This document shows, in pieces, positions 9,042 to 17,240 of a stretch of DNA of 64,000 nucleotides. A model generated the notes under the pieces. It was given only the letters and a program-made list of their open reading frames with translations, did not search any database and was not told the DNA's origin. Origin of the DNA: an uncultured Eubacteriales bacterium (lineage in GTDB: Bacteria > Bacillota > Clostridia > Oscillospirales > Acutalibacteraceae); assembly GCA_934546985.1 (NCBI GenBank), contig CAKTEE010000004.1, positions 62,001 through 126,000 on the forward strand. The letters are read 5' to 3'. Position numbers and translations under genes: made by a program. Each line of letters begins with the position of its first letter. Position 1 is the stretch's first letter.

Positions 9042-9361
9042 TTGCTTACACCTCCGTAAATAATCTTGAGATTTTCAGGATATTGTTTTGCCAGCTGGCG
9101 CATATGCAGTTCCAGCCCCCTGAGCACCGTTCGGCATTCTGCCATACAGTTCTGAGAAACCTGAAAACGGAAATAGCCGCCGCTGACGGTTACACTGCAG
9201 GGAATCCCAATAACATCTGTAATGGTATTCGCAGCCATATAGGCGGCGGAAGAAACAGCCGCGCAAACCGGATCACTCCCATAAGCGCCTGCACCCGCAT
9301 GCCCTTTCATAAGAAAGCCTGCGATATTCCCCTGCGCAGTAAAAAAGGTGATTTTCACCAT
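9029..9361 (-). CDS. prp: Ribosomal-processing cysteine protease Prp
   Basis: The start used is ATG 9361 (MVKITFFTAQG), four bases after the rplU stop; a longer frame from 9391 overlaps rplU. The 110-residue protein has the catalytic His in MKGHAGAG and Cys in SDPVCAAVSS, the family pair for this small fold. Prp removes the N-terminal extension of L27, which is present in the next gene. The gene order rplU-prp-rpmA and the 13-base overlap with rpmA are typical. Confidence 0.93.
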   Translation of the reverse strand: MVKITFFTAQGNIAGFLMKGHAGAGAYGSDPVCAAVSSAAYMAANTITDVIGIPCSVTVSGGYFRFQVSQNCMAECRTVLRGLELHMRQLAKQYPENLKIIYGGVSKCLK

Positions 9362-9365
9362 TTGT

Positions 9366-9677
9366 TTATGCGTTGATTGCCTGGATCTCAACCTTGGTGT
9401 AAGGCTGCCTATGACCCATCTTCCTCTGCTTGCCCTTTTTAGGCTTGTAGGTGAAAACAGTGATTTTCTTTGATTTGCCGTTTTTGAGAACCTTAGCGGT
9501 TACAGTCGCGCCTTTTACATAAGGTGCACCAACCTTCAGGCTGTCATCTGCATTGACGGCAATAACCTTATCAAAGGTAATCTCAGCATCAGCCTGCTCA
9601 TTGATTTTCTCAACAAAGAGGACATCGCCCTGCTGTACCTTATACTGCTTGCCGCCGGTTTCAATAATTGCGTACAT
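9366..9677 (-). CDS. rplU: 50S ribosomal protein L21
   Basis: The 103-residue protein begins MYAIIETGGKQYKVQQGD and ends near GHRQPYTKVEIQAI, both family hallmarks, and the basic KPKKGKQRKMGHRQ segment binds 23S rRNA. It is the first gene of rplU-prp-rpmA and is preceded by a consensus promoter and a structured leader. Confidence 0.97.
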   Translation of the reverse strand: MYAIIETGGKQYKVQQGDVLFVEKINEQADAEITFDKVIAVNADDSLKVGAPYVKGATVTAKVLKNGKSKKITVFTYKPKKGKQRKMGHRQPYTKVEIQAINA

Positions 9678-9752
9678 TTATCGTACCTGCCTTTTTTAGA
9701 CTCGCTACTGTCAGGTGTGGCTTGCCACTTTACAACCCGCAGTATGCGGCAA
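9678..9752 (-). ncRNA. Probable L21 leader RNA upstream of rplU
   Basis: The roughly 75-nt untranslated leader between the promoter and the rplU start can form three helices: TTGCCGCA/TGCGGGTT, GTGGC/GCCAC, and ACCTG/CAGGT closing just before the start codon. Firmicutes carry a conserved L21 leader here that is thought to bind L21 for autoregulation. Position and helix count fit; I assign it by context rather than by a covariance search. Confidence 0.6.
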
Positions 9753-9757
9753 CTGTC

Positions 9758-9786
9758 ATTATAACATGCCCCAAGCGGCCTGTCAA
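9758..9786 (-). promoter_or_regulatory. Consensus sigma-A promoter for rplU-prp-rpmA
   Basis: On the minus strand, TTGACA (9781-9786) and TATAAT (9758-9763) are exact consensus boxes with a 17-base spacer. Confidence 0.92.
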
Positions 9787-9828
9787 CAATAAAAGCCTTT
9801 ATTTTACAGGCATTTCAAGCAGTTCAGA

Positions 9829-12342
9829 CTAAAGTTCAATCTCATAATTCATAATTTTCTTAATTGCGCTGGCACGGCAGTTGACTTGCAGTTTTTGAAA
9901 GATGTTATACATCATTTTTTTCACAGTTCCAATTTTAACGCCCATGTTATACGCAATCTCCTTATTGCTCTGGCAGTTTATAAGGTAAGAAATCATTTCT
10001 TTTTCTCTGGGTGTAAAATCAACCTTTTCTTCCTGAGGATTCAGATTTTTGCAGATTGTCTGAAGCCCCTTTTGATATTGCTGGCTAAGCTCCAGAATTG
10101 CATCTATAAACGCTGCATCAATTTCATGGTCTTTTTTGAGCAGGTTTAAAAGCTCCATTATATTTTCACAGTTCAGCACGAACGGAATAATAATCCGGTC
10201 AGGCTGCGCCAGTTCCAGCGCGGCGCGCAAGTATGCTTTTCCAAAATCCGCCGTATACAGATGCATATTGGCAATTGCTTCAAAAATATTGGTATAAATC
10301 AACCCAATAATTTTATAATTACGAATAAAATGAGATTTTGTTTTCTGGCAAAGGAAAATAACTTCCTGCCAATTCTGCAAAGATACGGAAATATTCGCCA
10401 TAGTCAGGTATTTCCATACCAATTCCCGACATGCTGGTTTTTTTACAGGGGCTTCTTCCTCTGGTTTCCACTCTGCTAAATTATGAAAATCCCCTAAGGC
10501 GGCATTGACAATGTTACTGCACATATGATAAAGCTGAATGAAATCATAATTTCTGCCCGTCATCAGCACTTGATGCTGAAGCTGCATCAGACTTTGTATT
10601 TTTTCATGGGAGCCGTCAAATATCAGCTTGCGGATTAAGAAATACACACATCGCAGGGCAATAGGCGCCTGCCCCAAGGTTTGTGCTTTTTGCAAAGCAA
10701 CATAAAGCAGTTTCTCTGCATCCTTAAGTTCACCGCGCCACCAATGGAATTCCGCTCGACAAAGCTCTGATGCACCGCAGCCGTAAGAACCGGTCAGGCG
10801 AAAAAGCCTTTTACTAATTTCTTCACATATATTCACTGTTTTACGCAGTTCTCCCCGTTCCTCGTGAGCAATACCAAGCAGACTGATACACTCTAATGCG
10901 ACGGAAGCGCTTCTTCCTGCAATTTCAGAGCCTTTGGGGAGCAGTTCATCGGCAACCCGCAGGCTTTCCAACGCTTTACGGGGCTGAAAAGCATAACATA
11001 TCGCTTCCACCATATATATTTCCCCGCGCAGATGTCCATCTCCATCGTTGCGGGACAGCCATGATTCCTTATACAAATCCATAGCATCTAAAATCAGCAT
11101 TTGCGCCAGCTCAAACCGGTTATCTGTTGCCAGAAACAGAATAAAACGCAAATATGTAACATAATACATTGTTTTCAAATCCTGATCCAGCGTAGAAAAA
11201 TACCGAATCAAGTCTTCCATTTCTACTTCTTTCCAAACGTCAAAAGGCTTATCTTTCAAAAATTTTACAATATCCTCATTGGCGCCGGCTTGATACAGCA
11301 TTTCCAGTCCCCGTACATGGGATTCGTGATAAAGCATATATTCCCCTGCCCGCTTATTTAACCTTGCAGTTTCCTCACGGTTGCCTGCCATCAGTCTGCG
11401 GTACAGAAACGCCCGGAGAACCGGATGCATTAAATAGATGTGTAGTTTTTGGTTGTATTTAATAAAGCTGTTTTGTCCAACCAGTTTTTTCAAAATACTT
11501 TCGGCGTTTTCATTACCGGTAATATATGCCGCGGCATCGGCTGTGCAGTCTTCTACAGCAGAAAGCATTTTCAGAAACGCGCGGATTTTCTCATCATACT
11601 GAGCGTACATAGTAGCTTCCACCAGGTTTTCCAAATTGCCGGGAATATTGATTTCACCAGTTTGCTGATAATTAAGCATCATTAAATAAATGGCGGTAAT
11701 CCAGCCTTGAGAATAAAGATAAAATTTATTTGCCTGTTCCTCTGTAATTTCGCAGCCGTTAAAACAGAAAAAATCTTGAATTTCCTTTGCAGAAAATTCA
11801 AATTCCTGCGCATGCACAACCCCCATAATTTTGCTGACGGAACACTCCAAAAAATTGCCTGGAACAGAACTCCTCGTAAGGATAAAAAGATGCATTCCCT
11901 CAATTTGCTCCTGCGCAATGAATTGGATAAAATTATGGATATGTGGATTGTGGATATACTGATAATTATCAAAAACAATGTACCTTTCCTGAGATGCAAA
12001 TTCGCTTTTCAGAAACAAATCAAAAAATCCGGCAAGCTTGTCAGCAGTAGAGGGAAAACCATAAAGCGAGAGAGCTTCAGCAAGCATTTTATCGGTCTTG
12101 CCCAATTCACGCAGCATTTTCCCCCAGAAATATTTTAATGAATTATCACCTTGGTTAAGTACCAGCCAACAGGTCAGTCTTTTTTTGCCTAAAAGATAAT
12201 TTTTCAGCAAAGCAGTTTTCCCATAACCCATCGGGGCAGTAATGGCGGTGAGCGGATATTGCAGCATGGATTCAATGGTTATTTCGGCATTTTTCCTTGG
12301 GAAATATAGTGGAGACGGTTCGTTCGATTTTATTGACTCCAT
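9829..12342 (-). CDS. MalT-like LuxR family ATP-binding transcriptional regulator (LAL)
   Basis: This 837-residue cytoplasmic regulator has an N-terminal STAND-type NTPase with Walker A APMGYGKT at residues 36-43 and a Walker B-like segment (RYIVFDNYQYI). A long helical region with TPR-like repeats occupies the middle. The last 65 residues form a LuxR-type helix-turn-helix (FTPREKEMISYL, SNKEIAYNMGVKIGTVKKMMYNIFQKLQ). Such proteins bind an inducer and ATP, oligomerise and activate promoters. An in-frame GGAGGT precedes the ATG. The inducer is unknown. The neighbouring small gene at 12579 is divergent and is a possible target, together with the lipoprotein at 13.6-15 kb; this is inference from position only. 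Confidence 0.88.
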   Translation of the reverse strand: MESIKSNEPSPLYFPRKNAEITIESMLQYPLTAITAPMGYGKTALLKNYLLGKKRLTCWLVLNQGDNSLKYFWGKMLRELGKTDKMLAEALSLYGFPSTADKLAGFFDLFLKSEFASQERYIVFDNYQYIHNPHIHNFIQFIAQEQIEGMHLFILTRSSVPGNFLECSVSKIMGVVHAQEFEFSAKEIQDFFCFNGCEITEEQANKFYLYSQGWITAIYLMMLNYQQTGEINIPGNLENLVEATMYAQYDEKIRAFLKMLSAVEDCTADAAAYITGNENAESILKKLVGQNSFIKYNQKLHIYLMHPVLRAFLYRRLMAGNREETARLNKRAGEYMLYHESHVRGLEMLYQAGANEDIVKFLKDKPFDVWKEVEMEDLIRYFSTLDQDLKTMYYVTYLRFILFLATDNRFELAQMLILDAMDLYKESWLSRNDGDGHLRGEIYMVEAICYAFQPRKALESLRVADELLPKGSEIAGRSASVALECISLLGIAHEERGELRKTVNICEEISKRLFRLTGSYGCGASELCRAEFHWWRGELKDAEKLLYVALQKAQTLGQAPIALRCVYFLIRKLIFDGSHEKIQSLMQLQHQVLMTGRNYDFIQLYHMCSNIVNAALGDFHNLAEWKPEEEAPVKKPACRELVWKYLTMANISVSLQNWQEVIFLCQKTKSHFIRNYKIIGLIYTNIFEAIANMHLYTADFGKAYLRAALELAQPDRIIIPFVLNCENIMELLNLLKKDHEIDAAFIDAILELSQQYQKGLQTICKNLNPQEEKVDFTPREKEMISYLINCQSNKEIAYNMGVKIGTVKKMMYNIFQKLQVNCRASAIKKIMNYEIEL

Positions 12343-12578
12343 TGTTTTTTACCTCCAGATAAAAACATATCTTAGAATTGGAATAAAAAAATTTTATATC
12401 GTATCAACTATTTCTATGATTTTTCTGAAAAACAAACAAAAAATACAGATATAATGCCTTATATTCACTGGGTTAGCCGGGTGGGTAAACCCCAAGTAAA
12501 CCAAAGTGGTATTTTATTGCATATATAGTTCCGCTATAATGTGGGTGTTAAAGAATCAGAAAGAAGCGAGGGAACAAT

Positions 12579-12863
12579 ATGTATGGTAATAAATTGCTGA
12601 AGCAAATTAGCAGCATACAAAATGTAGAAGAAACTGTCCTTTATTTTTTAACCCAAGACGAAGCATATATTGTGGATTGCGGGTGGGTTACAACGTATGG
12701 TATCAGTATCCATCGTTACCTTTCTGATACGCTTACCGATAGTTATGTAATTTCCGATTTTTCCACAAAGTTTGATGTTACATGGAGCTTGATGCAAAAA
12801 CTCTGGCGAAACAGTGTAAAGCCATCGCAGGCAGAAGAGATTATACATGACCACTTGGTATAG
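12579..12863 (+). CDS. Small DUF6514-like protein
   Basis: The 94-residue soluble product contains VTTYGISIHRY, VISDFSTKFDVTWSLMQKLWRNSVKPSQAEEIIHDHL, which resembles the DUF6514 pattern (YGI...DIST...L...N.V.P.H..E.IED.L). The family is common in Clostridia and has no known function. A TATAAT lies at 12535-12540 and a GCGAGGGAA site precedes the ATG. It is divergent from the LuxR-type regulator, with 236 bases between them. Confidence 0.65.
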   Translation: MYGNKLLKQISSIQNVEETVLYFLTQDEAYIVDCGWVTTYGISIHRYLSDTLTDSYVISDFSTKFDVTWSLMQKLWRNSVKPSQAEEIIHDHLV

Positions 12864-13018
12864 TGTACTCTACTCTCTATCCGCTTGCAAGTTTTTTCGT
12901 CGAAAACCTACTAAATAACGATAATTTGTATACATTCACAAACAAATAGTATTATACGGCAAAGTTTATTCTAAATATGTATAATCATGTCGAACTTCAA
13001 ATAACTTGTGGTACATAA

Positions 13019-13043
13019 CCCGTCTGTTTACAGTGCAGACGGA
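13019..13043. terminator. Possible hairpin terminator
   Basis: CCGTCTG and CAGACGG pair around a 9-base loop, but the following bases (ATTCTCTC) are only weakly T-rich, so terminator function is uncertain. Confidence 0.35.
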
Positions 13044-13069
13044 TTCTCTCGTGCTTGCCGTCCGCCCTC

Positions 13070-13100
13070 TTGACATTCGTGCGCGGCGAATTGTTAAAAT
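13070..13100 (+). promoter_or_regulatory. Promoter for the 13.1-kb non-coding RNA
   Basis: TTGACA at 13070-13075 and TAAAAT at 13095-13100 are 19 bases apart; a TG dinucleotide one base before the -10 (extended -10) compensates for the long spacer. Transcription would begin near 13107. Confidence 0.6.
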
Positions 13101-13106
13101 ATAAAC

Positions 13107-13276
13107 AAAAGTGCTGTTGTAAAGCAACACTGTGTAAGCTGCCCGCGCATAGCAAGATACATACGGGAATGCACGGAATAAGGGATAGCGTATCTATGGA
13201 AAGACCGAAAAAGAGGCGTTAAAAACGCCGCTGCTTAGTGCCAAACACAGCACTTCAAGCACTCTTATTGTTTTTT
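13107..13276 (+). ncRNA. Structured non-coding RNA candidate (class unknown, 6S-like outline)
   Basis: There is no reading frame here, but the sequence folds well. The 5' AGTGCTG (13110-13116) pairs perfectly with CAGCACT at 13248-13254. Inside, TAAGC pairs with GCTTA, CATAG/ATAC pairs with GTAT/CTATG, and a GGCGTT-AAA-AACGCC hairpin lies on the 3' side. Closing ends, an internal open region, a 3'-side hairpin, a size near 170 nt and an own promoter resemble 6S RNA, but the apical part (around 13161-13188) is largely unpaired and purine-rich, unlike 6S. A T-run at 13271-13276 could mark the 3' end. It may be another known class, such as raiA, or a new one. Confidence 0.5.
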
Positions 13277-13322
13277 AGCCTGCGTTATCATTGCGGCGGC
13301 AAAACCGCAAATGATGCAGGCT
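13277..13322. repeat. Long imperfect hairpin downstream of the ncRNA
   Basis: AGCCTGC pairs with GCAGGCT, then ATCATT with AATGAT and GCGG with CCGC, separated by small internal loops. It could be a separate domain of the preceding RNA or an RNA-end stabiliser; no T-run follows on either strand. Confidence 0.5.
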
Positions 13323-13549
13323 GGGTTGGCGGTCAATGCCGGATAACTGAAAAATTTGCATGAAATAATAGCAATCTATTGCTTTTATTTTTTATGTATT
13401 TTGTCGAATTTTGTCTTATTAGTGTATATCCGCCTCCTGCTTTATAAAATTGAAGCACTTCTGTTCCAGTATATCACTAATGCGCTGAAAAATCCAGACA
13501 AAAAACGTGATTAAAGCACTTTATTTTTTAAAATAGCTGAATTTTAAAC

Positions 13550-13579
13550 AAAAAGCCGGTACAGCAATGCTGTACCGGC
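13550..13579 (-). terminator. Terminator after the PPC-repeat lipoprotein gene
   Basis: GCCGGTACAGCA pairs with TGCTGTACCGGC and is followed by TTTTTG on the minus strand. Confidence 0.92.
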
Positions 13580-13595
13580 AAATAAATGTGTAATT

Positions 13596-15068
13596 TTAAT
13601 TAGGAACGGTAATGTTAATGAAATACTGTGATGCATTATCAATCGTTAGGTAATAGGTCTGGCCTTGGGTCAGTTCTTGTTCAAAAAGAACGGTATAACC
13701 AGCCATTCCCACCTTGCTTGGGCAGGTAACAATGGTTTGCATGGAAGCATCATAGATTGTTACCGTATGCCGGGACGCAGGAGAAGTTTGGAATGTATAA
13801 GTGCCTGTAGCAGGTGCGGTGAATTTAAACATGTCTATATCGTCAGCAGAATTGATCCAGCCGCCGATAGTGTTCGTGCCCTCCGCCAGTGTTATTTCAT
13901 GGGCGTCAGCAAAAGTATTGCCGTAATCATCCATGGTAAACTGAATGGTATAAGCACCGGTGCCGCCCTGACTGCCCTGAGTGAGTTTCAAATAATAAGT
14001 ATGTCCTTCCGTTAAAGAGACAATCATTTTAAAATTGCCGTTTTCGCCGGAATTATCATCTTCTGCAATCTGCACACCAGCTTCATAAAGCCATGCTTTC
14101 ATATCCGGCGTGCTGTTGATGGATTCTATGGTATAAGTGCCCGTCATGGGCGTGGTGAATTGAATCATATCAATATCGCCCGCATATTCCAAATTACCGT
14201 TGAACGTTTTTATTCCGATTGGAGAAAATCCCCACGGGTATGCTGTATCAAAGGTATTGCCGTAATCATCAGGAATGGTAATACTGATACGGTATTGTGA
14301 CGCTTTATCTATCAACAGGTAATAAGTTTGGCCCTGCGTAAAGCTCTGTTCAAAAGAAACAGCGTGGCCAGCCATACCTCCTGTGCTTGGGCAGGCAATT
14401 ACTGTCTGCATAGAAGCATTATAGATAGTTACCGTATGCTGAGATGCGGGAGATGTACGAATCTTATAGGTGCCTGTTACCGGTGCAGTGAACTTGAACA
14501 TATCCACATCGCCGGAAAAATTGGTGTAACCGTCAATTGCATTTTCTCCGACTGTCAGCGTTACTTCCTGAGCAGTCGCGAAAGTATCGCCATAATCGTC
14601 CATAAAAACGTTGATTGTGTAACTGCCTGTGCCGCTCTGGTCGCAATGGCTGACTTTCAGGTAATAGGTTTGTCCTTCCGTCAACGGAACTACAATTTTA
14701 AAATTTCCGTTTCCGCCGGAATTATCATCCACTGCAATCTGCGTCAGGGAAGCATCATAAAGCCACGCTTTTACATCCAGTGTAATATCAGAAGAATAAA
14801 GAGTACACGTGCCTGTCATCGGCGCAGTAAACTGATATATGTTAATGTCAGCCGCATAATCTAAAGAGCCGCTTACGGATCTTACCCCAACAGGGCCAAA
14901 GCCCCACTGGTAAGCGGTTGCAAAGGAATCACCGTCATTGCCGGAGGATGACGTTTGGTTCAGTTGGGAAGCACCTGCACTGCACCCAAACGCAGCCATA
15001 ACTGCAAGGGATGTAAATACCGCCGTTAATCTGAGCCTTGTTTTTCTAAAAGAATTTCTTTTTTCCAT
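13596..15068 (-). CDS. Secreted lipoprotein of four PPC-like domains in an A-B-A-B tandem duplication
   Basis: The 490-residue protein has a basic start, a hydrophobic segment and a lipobox-like AAFGC, then only beta-sandwich repeats. Domains near residues 50-155 and 270-378 (type A, each with DNSGG/ENGNFK and LTEGxTYYLK) alternate with domains near 156-268 and 379-490 (type B, each with DMFKFTAP, RHTVTIY/QHTVTIY and TQGQTYYL). The halves are about 222 residues apart and closely similar, so the gene arose by internal duplication. PPC domains usually sit behind secreted peptidases and may bind surfaces; here no catalytic domain is present. An AGGAGG site precedes the ATG. Confidence 0.82.
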   Translation of the reverse strand: MEKRNSFRKTRLRLTAVFTSLAVMAAFGCSAGASQLNQTSSSGNDGDSFATAYQWGFGPVGVRSVSGSLDYAADINIYQFTAPMTGTCTLYSSDITLDVKAWLYDASLTQIAVDDNSGGNGNFKIVVPLTEGQTYYLKVSHCDQSGTGSYTINVFMDDYGDTFATAQEVTLTVGENAIDGYTNFSGDVDMFKFTAPVTGTYKIRTSPASQHTVTIYNASMQTVIACPSTGGMAGHAVSFEQSFTQGQTYYLLIDKASQYRISITIPDDYGNTFDTAYPWGFSPIGIKTFNGNLEYAGDIDMIQFTTPMTGTYTIESINSTPDMKAWLYEAGVQIAEDDNSGENGNFKMIVSLTEGHTYYLKLTQGSQGGTGAYTIQFTMDDYGNTFADAHEITLAEGTNTIGGWINSADDIDMFKFTAPATGTYTFQTSPASRHTVTIYDASMQTIVTCPSKVGMAGYTVLFEQELTQGQTYYLTIDNASQYFINITVPN

Positions 15069-15179
15069 TGTCTTTCCTCCTGTTCGTTTTCAACATCATG
15101 CTGTTTCGGCTAAGTCAGCTAAAAGTAGAATAAATAAATCACCTCCATATATAGATTCAGGTCACGTGTCCTTGTTTAA

Positions 15180-15207
15180 ATTATACTCCTTTTTGTGTAA
15201 AATGCAA
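15180..15207 (-). promoter_or_regulatory. Promoter of the PPC-repeat lipoprotein gene
   Basis: Minus-strand TTGCAT (15202-15207) and TATAAT (15180-15185) have a 16-base spacer. The resulting leader of about 105 nt contains a second perfect GGAGGTGAT at about 15140-15148 that is not followed by a start codon. Confidence 0.75.
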
Positions 15208-15294
15208 CATAGTTTTTCATATTTTTAAAATTTTTTCACCATTTACTATATTTATAAAAAATCAACTGCACAATAGCAGTTAAAATTATACGCA

Positions 15295-15333
15295 AAAAGC
15301 CACATTAACCGAAACAGGTTAGCTGCGGCTTTT
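15295..15333 (-). terminator. Terminator after the 90-residue protein gene
   Basis: AGCCGCAGCTAACCTG and the matching GGTTAATGTGGCT form an imperfect stem, followed on the minus strand by TTTTTG. Confidence 0.8.
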
Positions 15334-15357
15334 CCGCTTCGGAGAAAAGACAAAATT

Positions 15358-15630
15358 CTATTTGAAATACTTGTAATCTTTGTCAGCTGAATCAATCAGC
15401 AGGGCGGTGATAAATCCCGCATCGAAATAGCCGTTGTTCTGCACCACTTGCAAGCCGACGGTGTTTAGTTTCAGCCGGCGAAATGCCTCTTTTGCCTCCG
15501 GCGGCAGGGTTGAAAGAAATGCCTCCTCCTGCTCCAGCAAATCCATCACTTGCTGAGGATAATCTTCCGGCAGGCATTTTGCAATGATGAAAGGAATTGT
15601 TGTATCAAACTTACTGTTTTTCTGGTTCAT
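15358..15630 (-). CDS. Hypothetical 90-residue protein
   Basis: The soluble, acidic product (MNQKNSKFDTTIPFIIAKCL onward) is mainly helical with EDYPQQVMDLLEQEEAFLSTLPPEAKEAF in the middle. I do not recognise a family. It lies 32 bases behind the XRE/RHH regulator gene on the same strand and shares its terminator, so it is probably co-transcribed with it. It could be a partner or a target of that regulator. Confidence 0.55.
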   Translation of the reverse strand: MNQKNSKFDTTIPFIIAKCLPEDYPQQVMDLLEQEEAFLSTLPPEAKEAFRRLKLNTVGLQVVQNNGYFDAGFITALLIDSADKDYKYFK

Positions 15631-15662
15631 TGTTTGCTCCGTTTTTCTGATGATTTTGATTT

Positions 15663-16127
15663 TCAGAGGCGGCGGATTTCTTCTCCGGCGCTTTTTTCAC
15701 TGCGATTCCCCTCCATGTTTTTTAGTGTAATTTCACAGCACTGTATGATAAAGGCGGAGATAGGGACATGGCGTTCCTGTGAAACAAGCTTTATTTCTTG
15801 ATAAAGCTTTGTGGGGAAATGGCGAAACTCTAATGCGACGTACGGTTCCTGCAAAATAGATTGTGTGCTGTTCTCTGTGCTTTCGGGGCTTTTCGGATAT
15901 GGCGCGGGGTAGTCTATCACGCCTATTAAATAATTGGGGTCAACATCAAGATACAACGCGATTTGCCCGAGAAAATTGATTGGCAAAAAGCGTTCGCCTT
16001 TTTCATATCTTGCATAAGCCGGTTGAGCTACATAGAGCAGACGCGCCATTGTTTTCTGCGTAACGTTCCTGATTTTCCGCATATACTTGATACGCTGACC
16101 GAGAAGCTCCGTTCCCAACCCATTCAT
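15663..16127 (-). CDS. XRE helix-turn-helix protein with C-terminal ribbon-helix-helix-like domain
   Basis: The 154-residue protein starts with an XRE HTH (GQRIKYMRKIRNVTQKTMARLLYVAQPAYARYEKGERFLP). A Pro/Ser linker follows, then a segment FRHFPTKLYQEIKLVSQERHVPISAFIIQCCEITLKNM that reads as an Arc-type ribbon-helix-helix. The C-terminal segment is repeated, without the HTH, in the broken gene immediately upstream, whose TGA is directly followed by this ATG. Combined HTH and RHH domains suggest a DNA-binding repressor of an accessory region. Function is not known. Confidence 0.7.
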   Translation of the reverse strand: MNGLGTELLGQRIKYMRKIRNVTQKTMARLLYVAQPAYARYEKGERFLPINFLGQIALYLDVDPNYLIGVIDYPAPYPKSPESTENSTQSILQEPYVALEFRHFPTKLYQEIKLVSQERHVPISAFIIQCCEITLKNMEGNRSEKSAGEEIRRL

Positions 16128-16306
16128 TCAGATTCCCCTCCCATGCTTTTCAGGGCAAATTCACAGCACTGCACGATGAGAGAGGGAACAGAAACATGAT
16201 ACTGCTGTGATACGGCTTTGATTTTTTTGTAAAGGGTGGTGGAAAACCGTCAAAGCGTTAATTCAGCGTATGGCTCCTGCGGGATAAATTTGGAGTTAAT
16301 TTTCAC
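16128..16306 (-). pseudogene. Broken ribbon-helix-helix gene, nonsense mutation
   Basis: An AGGAGGG site and a GTG start open a frame reading MKINSKFIPQEPYAELTL, then TGA, then RFSTTLYKKIKAVSQQYHVS and on through IVQCCEFALKSMGGESE and a final TGA next to the following ATG. Aligned with the C-terminal domain of the downstream XRE/RHH protein, the internal TGA falls where an Arg or other residue would be, and all other positions stay in frame. The simplest reading is one nonsense change in a stand-alone RHH gene of about 59 residues. Ribosomes restarting after the stop are possible but unsupported. Confidence 0.7.
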
Positions 16307-16407
16307 AATTTATGCCCTCCTGTTATTTTACATATTATTTTTAGCGTTAATAACGATAAAACGGAATATAATGTGTGAAATATAGCATAATAGTAAATGG
16401 TGATATT

Positions 16408-16734
16408 ATGCAATTCGATAATATAAAGGATTTGCGTACAGATGCTGGTATGACACAAGAAGTATTGAGTAGCAAATTAAATATTGCACAAAATACATAT
16501 TCACAATATGAAAGAGGAGAGTCAGAATGGACAGCAAGTTACCTCTTGAAGCTTCATGAAATTTTTGACGTAAGTGTTGATTATTTATTAGGTGTAAAAG
16601 ACCGAGATTATATTGATAAAGGAAAACTTGACAATGTGACAAAAGAACTAATTGAAAATATTATGATGCTAAGTGACGAAGAAAAACAAAAGGTTTTAAA
16701 ATTCATTGCCTATATGAAAAACAACACAAAGTAA
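16408..16734 (+). CDS. XRE family transcriptional regulator
   Basis: The start at 16408 (MQFDNIKDLRTDAGMTQEVL) fits the HTH family; the longer frame from 16375 adds 11 residues without a ribosome binding site. The 108-residue protein has an XRE domain in the first 60 residues (TQEVLSSKLNIAQNTYSQYERGESEW, VDYLLGVKD) and a helical C-terminus (LSDEEKQKVLKFIAYMK) common in clostridial regulators, probably for dimerisation. It is divergent from the broken RHH gene, with about 100 bases between, and may regulate both directions. Confidence 0.85.
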   Translation: MQFDNIKDLRTDAGMTQEVLSSKLNIAQNTYSQYERGESEWTASYLLKLHEIFDVSVDYLLGVKDRDYIDKGKLDNVTKELIENIMMLSDEEKQKVLKFIAYMKNNTK

Positions 16735-16769
16735 AGCGGTAATCCGAAAAATGGGATTACTGCTTTTTG
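16735..16769 (+). terminator. Terminator after the first plus-strand XRE gene
   Basis: GCGGTAATCC pairs with GGATTACTGC and is followed by TTTTTG. Confidence 0.88.
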
Positions 16770-16895
16770 AATTTAATCAACAAATCATCCTTATTATATA
16801 ACGATTCCAGAAATATGTCAATAATTTTCCAGAATATAGCTGGTGTGAAGGCATTATTTTATATCATATACTTTTCACTAAAGGAATGATTTAAT

Positions 16896-17240
16896 ATGAA
16901 CAATTTAGCTATTGGAAATAGAATACGAATTTCACGGCAAGCCAGACAGTTAACGATTGATAAATTATCAGAACGTTGCGGCATAACAGAAAAACATCTG
17001 GGAAATATAGAGCGCGGCGATGACAGTCCCTCATTAAAAGCACTCATAAATATTGCAAATGAACTTGATGTCAGCATGGATTACCTTTTAGGTGATGACC
17101 TTAAGTATAATTTGCTTTCACAACGGGTCAGCGAAGGCGATATGCGTGATAACCTGCTTCAGCAAATCAACACCCTAAGCCTGAAAAAGCAGGAAAGCGT
17201 GGCAAAATTCATCAACATTATTAAAGAATATAAAGATTAA
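16896..17240 (+). CDS. XRE family transcriptional regulator
   Basis: The 114-residue protein has an N-terminal XRE domain (GNRIRISRQARQLTIDKLSERCGITEKHLGNIERGDDSPSLKALINIANELDVSMDYLLGDD) and a C-terminal helix (LSLKKQESVAKFINIIKEYKD) like that of its neighbour at 16408. The two proteins are paralogue-like but clearly different. It is followed by its own terminator and then by the tandem toxin-antitoxin units; whether it regulates them is unknown. Confidence 0.86.
   Translation: MNNLAIGNRIRISRQARQLTIDKLSERCGITEKHLGNIERGDDSPSLKALINIANELDVSMDYLLGDDLKYNLLSQRVSEGDMRDNLLQQINTLSLKKQESVAKFINIIKEYKD

Noticed and set aside
13107..13276. SRP RNA, tmRNA or RNase P RNA
   Set aside because: The GGAAG/AGCAG tetraloop region of SRP, the tRNA-like ends of tmRNA and the RNase P core sequences are all absent.
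16128..16306. TGA recoding (selenocysteine or altered code) in the RHH gene
   Set aside because: Other genes in the window use TGA as a normal stop, no SECIS-like fold is evident, and the aligned residue in the fusion protein is not Cys.
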